Position numbers and translations under genes: made by a program. Positions 9,622 through 18,404 of a DNA stretch of 64,000 nucleotides are shown here, piece by piece. Source of the stretch: JBBECJ01 sp963763325 (GTDB taxonomy: Bacteria > Chloroflexota > Chloroflexia > Thermomicrobiales > CFX8); assembly GCA_963763325.1 (NCBI GenBank), contig CAVXOL010000024.1, positions 917,942-981,941 of the forward strand, in the 5' to 3' direction. The notes below the pieces were generated by a model. That model was not told the DNA's origin and ran no database searches. It saw nothing but the letters and a program-made list of their open reading frames with translations. Every line of letters starts with the position of its first letter. Positions within the stretch are counted from its first letter, which is position 1.

Positions 9622-10488
9622 ATGGAGAACGCAGTGTCCAAAATCATCAAACACAGCATCCTGATCGTCTTCGTGATCGGTCCGCTGCTGGCGACTGCCT
9701 ACGCCATGTACCTGCTCTGGCAGGACTGGATCGGCGGGCGCGAACTGGCCCTCTTCTTCGTGTTGTACGTGTTGACGGGGCTTGGGATTACCGTCGGGTT
9801 CCACCGGCTGCTGACCCACCGCAGCTTCGAGGCAGTGAAGGCCGTCAATGTCATCTTCCTGATCCTCGGGTCGATGGCAGTCCAGGGCCGCGCGATCGAC
9901 TGGGCCGCCAACCACCTCAAGCACCACGCCCACGCTGACGAAGATGGCGACCCGCATTCCCCGCTCGAAGGCTTCTTCCATGCCCACATGGGCTGGTTCT
10001 TCACGGCTCCGCCAGCCGAGCGCGAGCGCTACTGCAAGCGTCACATGGCCGATCCGGTCATCTCCTTCGTCGATCGCACCTTCCTGCTCTGGGTCGCACT
10101 GGGCCTCATCATCCCATTCCTGATCGGCGGCTGGATGGGGCTGCTCTGGGGCGGCTTCGTCCGGATCGCGGTCGTCAACCACGTCACCTGGGCCGTCAAC
10201 TCGGTCTGCCATACCTTCGGGGACCGGCCGTTCGACATCAAGGACGAGAGCCGCAACAACTGGCTGGTTGGCCTGCTGGCCTTCGGTGAGGGCTGGCACC
10301 ACAACCATCACGCATTCCCGGCCATGGCCTACCACGGCATGTCGTGGCGCCAATTCGACCTCTCGGCGATCGTGATCCGCACGCTTGAAAAGCTCAAGCT
10401 GGTCTGGAACGTCAAGACCCCGTCACCGCAGCTCGTCGAGCGCCGCCGCAAGGGCGCCGTCAAGCCGGAAGGCGCGATCGGGGATTAG
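9622..10488 (+). CDS. acyl-CoA/acyl-lipid delta-9-type fatty acid desaturase
   Basis: A 288-residue membrane di-iron desaturase that introduces a double bond into a saturated acyl chain. All three histidine boxes are present: HRLLTH at about residue 60, HLKHHAHAD near 98, and HHNHH near 226 (GEGWHHNHHAFP). Two pairs of hydrophobic segments flank them, as in the family. The electron donor (ferredoxin or rubredoxin) is not nearby. Its position next to a cold-shock gene is suggestive, because membrane desaturation is a common cold response, but divergent transcription is all the sequence shows. Confidence 0.92.
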   Translation: MENAVSKIIKHSILIVFVIGPLLATAYAMYLLWQDWIGGRELALFFVLYVLTGLGITVGFHRLLTHRSFEAVKAVNVIFLILGSMAVQGRAIDWAANHLKHHAHADEDGDPHSPLEGFFHAHMGWFFTAPPAERERYCKRHMADPVISFVDRTFLLWVALGLIIPFLIGGWMGLLWGGFVRIAVVNHVTWAVNSVCHTFGDRPFDIKDESRNNWLVGLLAFGEGWHHNHHAFPAMAYHGMSWRQFDLSAIVIRTLEKLKLVWNVKTPSPQLVERRRKGAVKPEGAIGD

Positions 10489-10522
10489 CTGTCAGCGAGT
10501 CAGCCAATCAGTAATCAGATAG

Positions 10523-10572
10523 TCAGCCTGTTGGTCGGGATGGATACGTTCATCATTCGACCAACAGGCTGA
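10523..10572. repeat. intergenic palindrome, CTGAC/GGCTGA family
   Basis: TCAGCCTGTTGGTCG (10523-10537) is the exact reverse complement of CGACCAACAGGCTGA (10558-10572), a 15-bp stem with a 20-base loop. Outer bases (atcagata left, tatctgat right) can extend it imperfectly. It lies between the convergent desaturase and the AhpD-like gene, so it may terminate both. Similar gtcagcc/ggctgac-rich palindromes occur at 13715-13750, 33502-33534, 45347-45440 and 46205-46305. Confidence 0.6.
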
Positions 10573-10597
10573 TTGCTGATATCTGATGGCTAACGGC

Positions 10598-11215
10598 TCA
10601 GCGGAACGCGCCGTGAAACGCGCGATCCGGCAGGAAGCCGGAGGCGTTGGCGACGCGGTTGTTGAAGTTGTAGATGGCGGCGGTCTGGATGACGTCGTAG
10701 ATGTCTTCGTCGGAGAGACCGTGACCGCGCAGTGTCTCGATGTCGGCTTCGCTGCATTCGACTGAATTGCGCGTGATCTTGACGGCGTAGTCCATGATGG
10801 CCCGCAGCCGGGCATCGAGGCCGGCACGACGGTAATCCTGGACCATCCGCTCGCTCAGGATCGGGTCACCGGTCAGGCGCCGCAACTCGGCACCGTGGTT
10901 GGTGAGTCAGAGCATGCACCTGTTCTCAGCCGAGACAACGACCCCGATCATCTCGCGCTCGATCCGGCTCAGGCCGGAGGGTCCCTTTTGGATGTGCTCA
11001 TACAGACCAAGCCAGCGCAGCATATGTTCCGGTCGCCAGCTATGGCAGCGAACGACGTTGTTCGGCGCACCGAGCTTCTCGCGCTGCAACGCGACTAATT
11101 CTGCGACGCGCGGGTCAAGGTCTTCCTCGGCCGGCACCGGAAACCAGCTGATCTGCTCGGTCGGCGTCCAGTCATCACCTGGCTGCTTACTATCCTGAAT
11201 GGGATCGTCTGTCAT
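10598..11215 (-). CDS. AhpD-like peroxidase-related protein, predicted selenoprotein (TGA = Sec)
   Basis: Carboxymuconolactone-decarboxylase/AhpD-like protein of about 205 residues if the in-frame TGA at 10907-10909 (codon 103) is read. Before it stands LSRIEREMIGVVVSAENRC; after it, in the same frame, LTNHGAELRRLTGDP and a normal C-terminus with NFNNRVANASGFLPD. In this family the active site is C-x-x-C followed by a histidine four residues on. Here it reads C-M-L-TGA-L-T-N-H, so the stop replaces exactly the second redox cysteine. No frame change is needed. A hairpin with SECIS features follows at once. ATG 11215 has a good aggag site. The likely role is a thiol/selenol peroxidase. A nonsense mutation is the alternative. 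Confidence 0.75.
10866..10905 (-). promoter_or_regulatory. candidate bacterial SECIS hairpin in the AhpD-like gene
   Basis: Directly after the UGA, minus-strand RNA can fold as UCACC (10905-10901) with GGUGA (10870-10866), an internal loop, then GGUGCC (10894-10889) with GGCGCC (10881-10876) around the 7-base loop GAGUUGC. The apical loop begins 18 bases after the UGA and starts with G. Both fit what I recall of the bacterial SECIS consensus (loop 16-37 bases downstream, a G among the first two loop bases). SelB binding itself cannot be seen. Confidence 0.55.
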
Positions 11216-11250
11216 CTCCCACTCCTTTCGTTGCGTACCATCCTACCCGG

Positions 11251-12027
11251 TCAATCGGTTCCGGTGGCACGATGCAGCTTGCAGCCGTGCTGGTAGTAGG
11301 GACACCAGTTGCAAAGCGGTCCCTGCCTTGGAAACCATTCTTCGTCAGTGCAGATACTCGTGGCGAGGTGTTTGATCGTTTCCCAGCCCTCACGCACCTC
11401 GGTGCGCGACAATTCGCTACTGTCATCGATCTCGCCGTTGGCAGCCGAGAGGAAGCTGACCGTGCTGACAACGCGTGGCTCCTGAAGTGTTCGGCCCACG
11501 CTGAGGCGGGCAGCGACGTTCTGGATTTCGTCAACCCAGCCACGCTTACCGGTTTTCCAATCCACATGCTCGACCGCACCGTCATCAAGCCGCAGGACGA
11601 GGTCGACCCGAGCGTTCAGTGTGAATGGTGGTTCGACGACTCTGCCCGGGAACGGGAATGCGTATGACTTCTCGACGGCGAGAACCGACTTGCGCGTATC
11701 GAACGATTCGATGGCGTTCTCGACCCAGTCTCCGATGACGCGCACATCCTGCTGCCAATGGTCACGACTGGCGTAATCATCGACGGGCAGTCGCTCGGTA
11801 ATGCGCTTGTCCAGACCGTCTGGGAATGCGCTGCGGGCGCCAAAGTACCGGAACGCCTGCGCGAGGACGTTGTGCGTTACCTGCCCGCGCTTCATCGCTG
11901 AGGTATCGACCAACCGGCCTTTGCGCTTGCGGACGAACTGGAGATAGTAGCGCTGAGGACAGTCCTTGTAGGTCTTGAGATGGTTCGGCCAGAACACCGG
12001 CAACCCAGCCTGACGAAGGACTGACAT
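11251..12027 (-). CDS. PD-(D/E)XK nuclease-family protein (RecB/Cas4-like)
   Basis: A 258-residue protein with the RecB-like nuclease core: NHLKTYKDCPQRYYL near the N-terminus (the conserved S/T-x-x-x-x-C-P-R/Q-x-Y/F element), the metal-binding strand ARVDLVLRLDDG, then VEHVDWKTGKRG (D-x-K active-site pair), and a C-terminal C-x-x-C-x5-C cluster (CNWCPYYQHGC) like the iron-sulfur-binding cysteines of AddB/Cas4-type proteins. No cas genes or repeats are nearby, so a CRISPR role is unlikely; a DNA-repair exonuclease is more plausible. The ATG at 12027 was preferred over a TTG at 12060, but either could be used. Confidence 0.8.
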   Translation of the reverse strand: MSVLRQAGLPVFWPNHLKTYKDCPQRYYLQFVRKRKGRLVDTSAMKRGQVTHNVLAQAFRYFGARSAFPDGLDKRITERLPVDDYASRDHWQQDVRVIGDWVENAIESFDTRKSVLAVEKSYAFPFPGRVVEPPFTLNARVDLVLRLDDGAVEHVDWKTGKRGWVDEIQNVAARLSVGRTLQEPRVVSTVSFLSAANGEIDDSSELSRTEVREGWETIKHLATSICTDEEWFPRQGPLCNWCPYYQHGCKLHRATGTD

Positions 12028-12164
12028 GCCCGCCACACCTTCACGCACGCGCTGCGACAAATTCTGCCGTTACTCCTGAATGACACTACACTCACTATAG
12101 AGCGTAGCTCATCGCGCGTCAATCTGGACCGGGGCACTCGAACGTCTCGCTGCTCGGATGCTGG

Positions 12165-13539
12165 CTAATACACCTCAAGGTAGCGGTCACGCTCCCAGGC
12201 GGTGACGTGCTGGCAGAAGGCGCGCCACTCACTGACCTGGAACTCGGTCAGACGGTCGTAAACGTGTTCGCCAAGGGCGTCGCGGATGACATCGTCGGCT
12301 CGGAGTGCCACGATCGCCTCGCCAAGCGTGCTGGGGAGGGTCGAGACATTGCGGCGGAGGAGGTCTTCCTCGGTGAAGTGGTAGAGGTTCTCCTCGACCG
12401 GCTCCGGCAATGGCAATTCACGCTCGATGCCATCGATCCCGGCGGCCAGCATCGCGGCATACGCGAGGTAGGGGTTGCAGCTTGGGTCCGGGCAGCGCAG
12501 CTCGATCCGGGTCGCGGCCGTCCGGCCGGCGCGGACCGATGGGACACGTACCAGCGCCGAGCGATTCTGGCGCGCCCAGGAGATATAGACCGGCGCCTCG
12601 TAGCCTGGTACGAGCCGGCGATACGAGTTGACGAGCGGGTTGAGCACCGCCGTCATCCCGCGAGCATGAGCCAGTTGGCCGGCGATGAAGTGTTTGGCCA
12701 GTGACGAGAGGCCATAGGCGTCGTCCTGATCGACGAAGGCGTTCCCACCGCCGTCCAGCCAACTGAGCGACTGGTGCGTGTGCATGCCGGAACCAGCGAT
12801 CCCCTCGACCGGCTTTGGCATGAAGGTCGCGTGCAGGCCGTGCTGCTGGGCAATCGCCTTGAGCGTGAACTTGAAGGTCGTTGCCTGGTCGGCGGTCGTC
12901 AACGCGTCGGCGTATTCGAAGTCGATCTCGTGCTGGCCTATCGCGACCTCGTGATGACCCGCCTCGACCTTGATCCCCATCTCCTGCAATGCACGGATCA
13001 TGTCCTTGCGGACCTCGGCAGCCAGGTCGGTCGAGAGGTCGAAGTACCCGGCGCGGTCGTGCGGGAGGACAGAGATGTCGCCGTCCGTCTTTGCGGAAGA
13101 GAAAGAACTCCAACTCCGGGCCGGTATTGAAAGCGTAGCCGAGTTGGGCCAGCCGCTCGATCTGGCGCAGGAGGACGACACGCGGATCGCCCTCGAACAG
13201 GTCGCCATTCGGCTTGTGGACCCAGCAGATGACGCGGGCAGTCGTGTTGCGTCCCCGCTCCCAGGGGATGATGTTGAAGGTCGCGAGGTCGGGCATCAGG
13301 AACATGTCGCTCTCGGCGATCCGGGCGAAGCCGGCGATCGACGAGCCATCAAACCATTGGCCGTGCTCGATGACATCCTCGAAGAGGTCGATCGGGATCG
13401 TCACCAGCTTGGGGATGCCCATCACGTCAGTGAACTGGAGGCTGATGAACTGGACCGCCTCGCGTTGGCAGGTTTCCAACACCTGATCCGCGCTCGGCGC
13501 AATTGCCCTCCTGCCGGCTGGTGCTATCTCGACTGCCAC
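12165..13539 (-). pseudogene. glnA: glutamine synthetase type I, one frameshift
   Basis: ATP-dependent ligation of ammonia to glutamate. The N-terminal frame has LQFTDVMGIPKLVTIP, HGQWFDGSSIAGFARI, and GPELEFFLFRKDG. The rest is in another frame from about 13090: DISVLPHDRAGYFDL, KVEAGHHEVAIGQHEID, FMPKPVEGIAGSGMHTHQSL, the ATP-site region NSYRRLVPGYEAPVY, and RIELRCPDPSCNPYLA. One base too many or few at 13084-13092 breaks the frame. Repaired length is about 450 residues, normal for GSI; the short C-terminal end EWRAFCQHVTAWERDRYLEVY lacks the adenylylation segment of the beta type. The GTG at 13539 has agggagg seven bases upstream, so it is preferred over 13563. Confidence 0.9.
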
Positions 13540-13680
13540 CTTCGCGCCTCCCTTGCTGACCACACCCGTATCGGAGCATGCTACCGACTAGCCTACGCTC
13601 AACATGCGCTGGGTGTCACGGTGTGAGGCACGAAGGTCGGCGCTTTGAGTTGTGCGCACCGCCCAATCCCCAGACCAACG

Positions 13681-13705
13681 CGGGCCGGAGCGACGCTCCG
13701 GCCCG
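13681..13705. terminator. strong GC hairpin downstream of the PRC-barrel gene
   Basis: CGGGCCGGAGCG, a single A, then CGCTCCGGCCCG: a perfect 12-bp inverted repeat (in practice 10 bp with a small loop). It lies between the PRC-barrel gene (ends 13738, minus) and the start of glnA (about 13539, minus), so it would separate these two transcripts. No strong T-run follows. Confidence 0.55.
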
Positions 13706-13737
13706 GCTGGCGAACTGACTGGCTGACAGGCTGATTG

Positions 13738-14091
13738 CTAACTCGCTGAAGGCTTACTGAGCCGATAGGTTTCGAAGTCGTGCGGCCGGCCCCATTCCTC
13801 GTGCTGGACGCGATCCTTCGGGACACTCAGGATGACTCGGTCGTCATCTGGTCGGACCTCGCGGATCATCGTCTCAGCGACAAAGACCTCATCCTGATCG
13901 GAGAAGAGCTTCTTCAGTTTGCCCGGATCGACGCGGAAGTAGTGTCCGCCACGCGCCGCCGGCATCGCCGCAGCCGGATGGCAGACTTCCTTGATCGTAC
14001 CGAGCTTCTCGTTGTCGCTGGAGTAGACATCGAATCCGTTAAGCAGGTCGTACTCATCGTGTGTGGTCGGGTTCCATGTGGTCGTACTCAT
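13738..14091 (-). CDS. PRC-barrel-like small protein
   Basis: A 117-residue soluble protein. The stretch NGFDVYSSDNEKLGTIKEV followed by strand-rich sequence (HYFRVDPGKLKKLFSDQDEVFVAETMIREV) and a C-terminal RVILSVPKDRVQHEEW matches the PRC-barrel pattern found in H subunits of reaction centres, RimM and many small stress proteins of Actinobacteria and Chloroflexota. Function of such stand-alone members is unknown. The ATG at 14091 has aaagga upstream. It ends just before an intergenic CTGAC-rich repeat and a strong hairpin. Confidence 0.65.
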   Translation of the reverse strand: MSTTTWNPTTHDEYDLLNGFDVYSSDNEKLGTIKEVCHPAAAMPAARGGHYFRVDPGKLKKLFSDQDEVFVAETMIREVRPDDDRVILSVPKDRVQHEEWGRPHDFETYRLSKPSAS

Positions 14092-14315
14092 CTAGGCAGT
14101 CCTTTCTGAGTCGTTCCAGAGGGCCGATTCCCTCACGACAGTTCGTCGCAGGTATGATGCCATCGTCGTTCGTTATGCCAAGCAGATCCTGTTCTGAAGG
14201 ATTTCGTCAACCCTTTACGGAGACCCCGCCTGTACATGATCAGTTCGCCCCGTCAGTTGGCAACTCACGGTACATGGCAGCGTCAAACAGAGCATCCCCT
14301 ACGACCAACTGAATG

Positions 14316-14560
14316 TAGGTGATGTAGGAAAGAAAAAAAAGAAAAGGAAGATAGAAGAAGAGGTAGGTGAAAAGGTAAGGAAAGAGGGAAAGGAAAAGTG
14401 GCGAGTTAGTGGTCAAGAAGAAGAGAAGAAAGAGATGGAAGAGAAAGGAAGAATAGAAAAAGAAGAGAAAAAAAAGATAGTGGTAGAAAGAAAAGAGATA
14501 AAGATGAAAATGATAGGTGAAGAGGAGATAAAAGTAGATAGGATAGGAAAGAAAGATAGA
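14316..14560. repeat. 245-base polypurine tract, nearly free of C on the plus strand
   Basis: Almost entirely A and G with scattered T; I see only two C residues between 14328 and 14559. It contrasts sharply with the GC-rich surroundings. It lies in the 493-base gap after the PRC-barrel gene and ends at the 10-base palindrome ctcgatcgag (14561-14570), next to the decayed IS3 copy. The minus strand is polypyrimidine and therefore cannot contain stop codons, which explains the long spurious frames there. Such mirror-like tracts can form triplex DNA. No protein or known RNA is supported. Confidence 0.8.
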
Positions 14561-14584
14561 CTCGATCGAGGCTGGCAACAACAC

Positions 14585-14815
14585 GTCGCGGCTGGCCGCG
14601 CCTCTGGAGACGGCTGCGTGTAATACCAGGGACGACCGGCGCCGAACACCTCACACAGCGGGCGGATCGCTAACTCGGGATGGGCAGCAAGGGCGGTAGA
14701 GATCAAGGCGAGTCGCTCCGCGAGCGGGCACCAGAGAGCCCCCTAAAGGAACGCACACACCAGCGCCAACTGGCCACAGAAGCGTACCAGTTCGGTGATG
14801 AGTGTTGCCTAACGA
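14585..14815 (-). mobile_element. decayed IS3-family fragment (end of orfA, start of orfB)
   Basis: The minus strand holds remnants closely similar to the IS3 copy at 52.8-54.0 kb. Around 14760-14815 a frame reads RFCGQLAL as in that orfA; between 14585 and 14706 the orfB start is recognisable (AAHPELAIRPLCEVFGAG and WYYTQPSPEA, against AAHPDLSIRRLCDLFGVG and WYYTHPSAEE in the fuller copy). Stops and frame changes separate them. The orfB similarity ends near 14585, where the palindrome and polypurine tract begin. This is a short internal relic, not a mobile copy. Confidence 0.7.
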
Positions 14816-15859
14816 CTCAGGTTCCAACTGCTCAGAGCGGACGATACTCGCATAGACGTCCTCATATCCGCTCACCATGACATCGGGCGCGAAGAGGCGC
14901 TCGACATGCTCACGACAGGCACGGCGATCCAGGTTGCCAACCTTTTCGACTGCCTCAAGCATCTCGCGCATGGAATTACACACGAAGCCGGTTACGCCGT
15001 CGATGACAATTTCCGGCGTCGATCCGGCCCGGTAAGCGACGACTGGCGTTCCGGTCGCCATCGACTCCGCCATCGTCAGCCCAAATGGCTCCGGCCAGTC
15101 AATCGGGAACAGGTACGCATATGCATTACCGAGTAATTCATCCTTCTGATGCTCGTTGACCTCCCCGATGTAGGTAATGTTCGAGGCGGCCTTAACGAGC
15201 GGTTCGATCGCGTGTTCCCAGTACTCCTGGTCAACGGCGTCGACCTTAGCGGCGATGACGAGTGGCATATCAAGGTCACGGGCGATCTCAATCGCACGGT
15301 CTGGTCGCTTCTCAGGGCAGATTCTGCCGAGGAAGACGAGATAGTCGCCACCAGCAGGCCGAAAGTGAAAGTGATCGATGTCGATTGAGTTGTAGACGTT
15401 GCCGATCCAGTTGAGTTCAGGCACCGGTTCGCGCTGCGCGTAGCTGATTGAAACCAACCGCTGCTCAGGGAACGAACCGAACAGACGCTGGATTTCCGGA
15501 AGGTCCAGCCGGCCATGAGCGGTCGTCACAGTTGGCACGGGCGACAGGCGCGCGAATGGGAACGCTAAGTAGTCGACATGGTTGTGGATCACATCAAAGT
15601 CATCTGCCCGACGGTAGACCTCGCCGATATGCAGCACCGTGGCGGCTATGTAGTCCTGAATTTCAGGATCGAGCCGCAGGCTCCGCGCGGCGGTCGGAAC
15701 GAGAGTGGCCGATGTCCGAGAGTCGCCACTGGCAAACAACGTGACATCATGTCCGCGGCGAACCAGTCCTTCCACGACAACCGAGACAACGCGCTCAGAG
15801 CCGCCGTAGAGGGTCGGTGGTATGGGTTCAATCAGTGGGGCTGCAATCGCAACTCGCAT
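14651..15859 (-). CDS. GT4-family glycosyltransferase with aberrant C-terminus
   Basis: GT-B fold retaining glycosyltransferase. The N-terminus MRVAIAAPLIEPIPPTLYGG with YGGSERVV binds the acceptor. The C-terminal donor domain has VFLGRICPEKRPDRAIEIA and the E-x7-E motif region EPFGLTMAESMATGTPVVAY. Family similarity ends near residue 345 (about 14815); after that the frame runs into IS3-relic DNA and adds about 55 unrelated residues (for example TLLWPVGAGVCVPLGG). The natural stop was therefore probably lost. The start at 15859 gives the family N-terminus. It is divergent from the debranching enzyme, a pairing that suggests glycan or glucan metabolism. Confidence 0.8.
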   Translation of the reverse strand: MRVAIAAPLIEPIPPTLYGGSERVVSVVVEGLVRRGHDVTLFASGDSRTSATLVPTAARSLRLDPEIQDYIAATVLHIGEVYRRADDFDVIHNHVDYLAFPFARLSPVPTVTTAHGRLDLPEIQRLFGSFPEQRLVSISYAQREPVPELNWIGNVYNSIDIDHFHFRPAGGDYLVFLGRICPEKRPDRAIEIARDLDMPLVIAAKVDAVDQEYWEHAIEPLVKAASNITYIGEVNEHQKDELLGNAYAYLFPIDWPEPFGLTMAESMATGTPVVAYRAGSTPEIVIDGVTGFVCNSMREMLEAVEKVGNLDRRACREHVERLFAPDVMVSGYEDVYASIVRSEQLEPESLGNTHHRTGTLLWPVGAGVCVPLGGSLVPARGATRLDLYRPCCPSRVSDPPAV

Positions 15860-16131
15860 ATCAGTATCTCCCGTTACTATCAATTCACTCAGCGATCATC
15901 GCCATCATGTTGAGTATTGCTTTTGGCGAGCTTCCAGCCTCCCAATTGAGCAAGAACAAGACCACACTCTTGCGCTTCGCTGAGTACGGAATCAGCATTC
16001 AGGAATCGACTGTCGAGCCCATCACGCCTGTGATTTCCGATGCGCTGTTGGAGGAGGATAAATTCAGCGTCCGGTCGCTTCGAGGACGATACGGCACGAG
16101 CCATGCTGTACACCGACAATCTGTAACATCG

Positions 16132-18330
16132 ATGACCGAAGCCAGACGCGAGAGGATGGAAGCGGGCTTGAGCGAGATCATCCAAATTGAAGACCAGTTT
16201 TACGTTCGGTCGACATCGTCGTTAGCCGACGCCTGGACGGCCGTCCTCAAGCACGGTGACACCTTCGCGATCTTTGATCGGCATGGTGACATTCAGCCGA
16301 TAGGTACAGCGGAGCAGGGAATCTACCACCATGGGACACGCTACCTCTCCCAGCGCGTCCTCCGCATCGACGGCGAGCGTCCGTTGCTGCTCAGCTCGAC
16401 GGTCGATGCCGCCAACATCGTCCTGACGGTCGATCTCACCAATCACGAGATCGCGACGATGGAGCAGCACTCGATTCCACAGGGGACGCTGCACCTCCAA
16501 CGTTCGACATTTCTCTGGAACGATGCGTGCTACGAGCGAGTCGTAATTACGAACTATGCTGATGTGCCGCAGACAGTGACCCTTAGCATCAGCTTTGGCG
16601 CCGATTACGCGGACATCTTCGAGGTGCGCGGCATGACGCGCGACCGGCGCGGTCACCTTAACCCGCCCGCCTTCGACACCGATCGCGTCCACATCACGTA
16701 CGCGGGACTTGACGGCGTCACCCGCACGACACAGATACGGTTCTCAGTTACACCGGATGATTTGGAAGAGGGGCACGCGCAGTTCAAGTTGGAACTGCCG
16801 CAAGGTCATCGCCAGCACGTCGATACGATCGCGTCGTTCGGCAACGACCACAGTTCCGAGCCGGCGCCTTACGAAGCGGCGCTGGATGAGGCACGCCGGT
16901 GCCTGGCAACTCAGCGGGAGAGCGATACCACGATCACGACCTCGAACCAGCAATTCAACGTCTGGATCGACCGTGCCCGGACAGACATACGGATGCTGGT
17001 CACCGAGCTGGAGGCAGGGCCATACCCATATGCGGGAGTACCGTGGTTCAGCACGGTCTTCGGCAGGGACGGCATCATTACCGCGCTCCAGATGTTGTCA
17101 ATTGAGCCGCGGATCGCCAGCGGGGTGCTGCGGTATCTCGCAGCGCATCAGGCGACCGAGATCGATCCCGAACGGGAAGCAGAACCGGGCAAGATCCTGC
17201 ACGAAGTCCGCCAGGGGGAGATGGCGGAACTCGGCGAGATCCCGTTCGGGTGCTACTACGGGAGTGTCGAGGTGACACCGCTGTTCGTGATGCTGGCCGG
17301 AGCCTACTACCGGCGGACGGCCGACCGCGAGACGGTCGCGTCGATCTGGCCGAACATTGAGGCGGCGCTTGGCTGGATTGAACGCTTCGGAGATATTGAC
17401 GGCGATCGGTTCGTCGAATACGCACAACACAACACGAATGGACTCGTTCATCAGGGCTGGAAGGATTCACACGACTCGATCTTTCATGCCGACGGCAGCG
17501 ACCCGATCGCACCAATCGCGCTCTGCGAAGTGCAGGGGTATGTGTATGCTGCGCTTCGCTCCGCCGCTGAACTCGCTCGCGCGATCGGCAACCAAGATCG
17601 TGCCACTGAGTTGGACACCGAGGCTGAACGCTTCTACAAGCACTTCAACGAGACTTTCTGGCTCGACGAACTTGGTAGTTACGCCCTCGCGCTGGATGGC
17701 AACAAGCAACCGTGCAAGGTGCGGGCGTCGAACGCAGGCCACTGTCTCTTTACAGGTATCGCCGAGCCTGATCGAGCGATGTCGATCGCGGATATACTGC
17801 TGAGTGAGGACATGTTCACCGGCTGGGGCGTGCGGACGCTGGCAGTCGGCGAACCGCGCTACAACCCGATGTCGTACCATAACGGGTCCGTCTGGCCTCA
17901 TGACAACGCCCTCATCGCGGCAGGTCTCGCGCGATGTGGTTTGAAGGAGCAGGCACTTCAGATTACGAAGGGTCTCTTCGACCTGAGCACGTTCATCGAT
18001 CTGAGTCGCTTGCCAGAGTTGGTGTGTGGATTCCCGCGCCGTCCGAGCAGTGGTCCGACGCTCTACCCGGTCGCGTGCTCGCCACAGGCCTGGGCTGCTG
18101 GAAGCGTCTTCATGCTGCTGGATGCGTGCCTCGGAATGGATATCGACGCGACGAACAACGTTGTCCGGTTCAACCACCCACGGCTGCCGTGCGGCCTGGA
18201 CGAGGTCGTCATCAACAATCTTCAGGTCAACGATGTGACGCTCGATCTCTCGCTCCATCAGGTCGCCGATGATGCCGGCATCCATATCATTCGCCGCAGC
18301 GGGCCGGTTGACGTCATCACTGTGCGTTGA
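16132..18330 (+). CDS. glycogen-debranching-type amylo-alpha-1,6-glucosidase
   Basis: About 733 residues from the ATG at 16132. The N-terminal beta-sandwich (FAIFDRHGDIQPIGTAEQGIYHHGTRYLSQ, split here as FAIFDRHGDI and GIYHHGTRYLSQ) is the domain found before bacterial debranching glucosidases. The C-terminal (alpha/alpha)6 barrel has PWFSTVFGRDGIITALQML with the conserved F-G-R-D, NGLVHQGWKDSHDS (W-K-D-S), AGHCLFTGIA and YNPMSYHNGSVWPHDNALI. These are standard for the family, which cleaves alpha-1,6 branches or short glucans. The frame is open up to 15817, but that part is antisense to the glycosyltransferase and lacks family sequence. The exact start is uncertain. Confidence 0.85.
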   Translation: MTEARRERMEAGLSEIIQIEDQFYVRSTSSLADAWTAVLKHGDTFAIFDRHGDIQPIGTAEQGIYHHGTRYLSQRVLRIDGERPLLLSSTVDAANIVLTVDLTNHEIATMEQHSIPQGTLHLQRSTFLWNDACYERVVITNYADVPQTVTLSISFGADYADIFEVRGMTRDRRGHLNPPAFDTDRVHITYAGLDGVTRTTQIRFSVTPDDLEEGHAQFKLELPQGHRQHVDTIASFGNDHSSEPAPYEAALDEARRCLATQRESDTTITTSNQQFNVWIDRARTDIRMLVTELEAGPYPYAGVPWFSTVFGRDGIITALQMLSIEPRIASGVLRYLAAHQATEIDPEREAEPGKILHEVRQGEMAELGEIPFGCYYGSVEVTPLFVMLAGAYYRRTADRETVASIWPNIEAALGWIERFGDIDGDRFVEYAQHNTNGLVHQGWKDSHDSIFHADGSDPIAPIALCEVQGYVYAALRSAAELARAIGNQDRATELDTEAERFYKHFNETFWLDELGSYALALDGNKQPCKVRASNAGHCLFTGIAEPDRAMSIADILLSEDMFTGWGVRTLAVGEPRYNPMSYHNGSVWPHDNALIAAGLARCGLKEQALQITKGLFDLSTFIDLSRLPELVCGFPRRPSSGPTLYPVACSPQAWAAGSVFMLLDACLGMDIDATNNVVRFNHPRLPCGLDEVVINNLQVNDVTLDLSLHQVADDAGIHIIRRSGPVDVITVR

Positions 18331-18404
18331 CCTGAAGCTGGTGGGGGGCGCGCGGAGTTCGTTTTATCCCCATTTCTCACCTCGCAACCCCGTACAATTC
18401 GACC

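Noticed and set aside
9166..10353. 395-codon minus-strand frame antisense to the desaturase
   Set aside because: High-GC shadow frame with charged, low-complexity sequence; the desaturase on the other strand has all three histidine boxes.
11251..12027. Cas4 and a nearby CRISPR locus
   Set aside because: The nuclease has a Cas4-like core, but no regularly spaced repeats or other cas genes are visible anywhere in the window.
14240..14706. Open minus-strand frames rich in Leu, Phe, Ser and Tyr and a plus-strand Lys/Glu-rich frame across the polypurine tract
   Set aside because: A polypyrimidine strand cannot contain stop codons, so long open frames arise by composition alone; no start signals or family sequence.
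15817..16131. N-terminal extension of the debranching enzyme to an upstream start
   Set aside because: The extra 105 codons overlap the divergent glycosyltransferase start and show no similarity to the family N-terminus.
17467..18285. 272-codon minus-strand frame within the debranching enzyme
   Set aside because: Shadow of a conserved plus-strand glucosidase domain.
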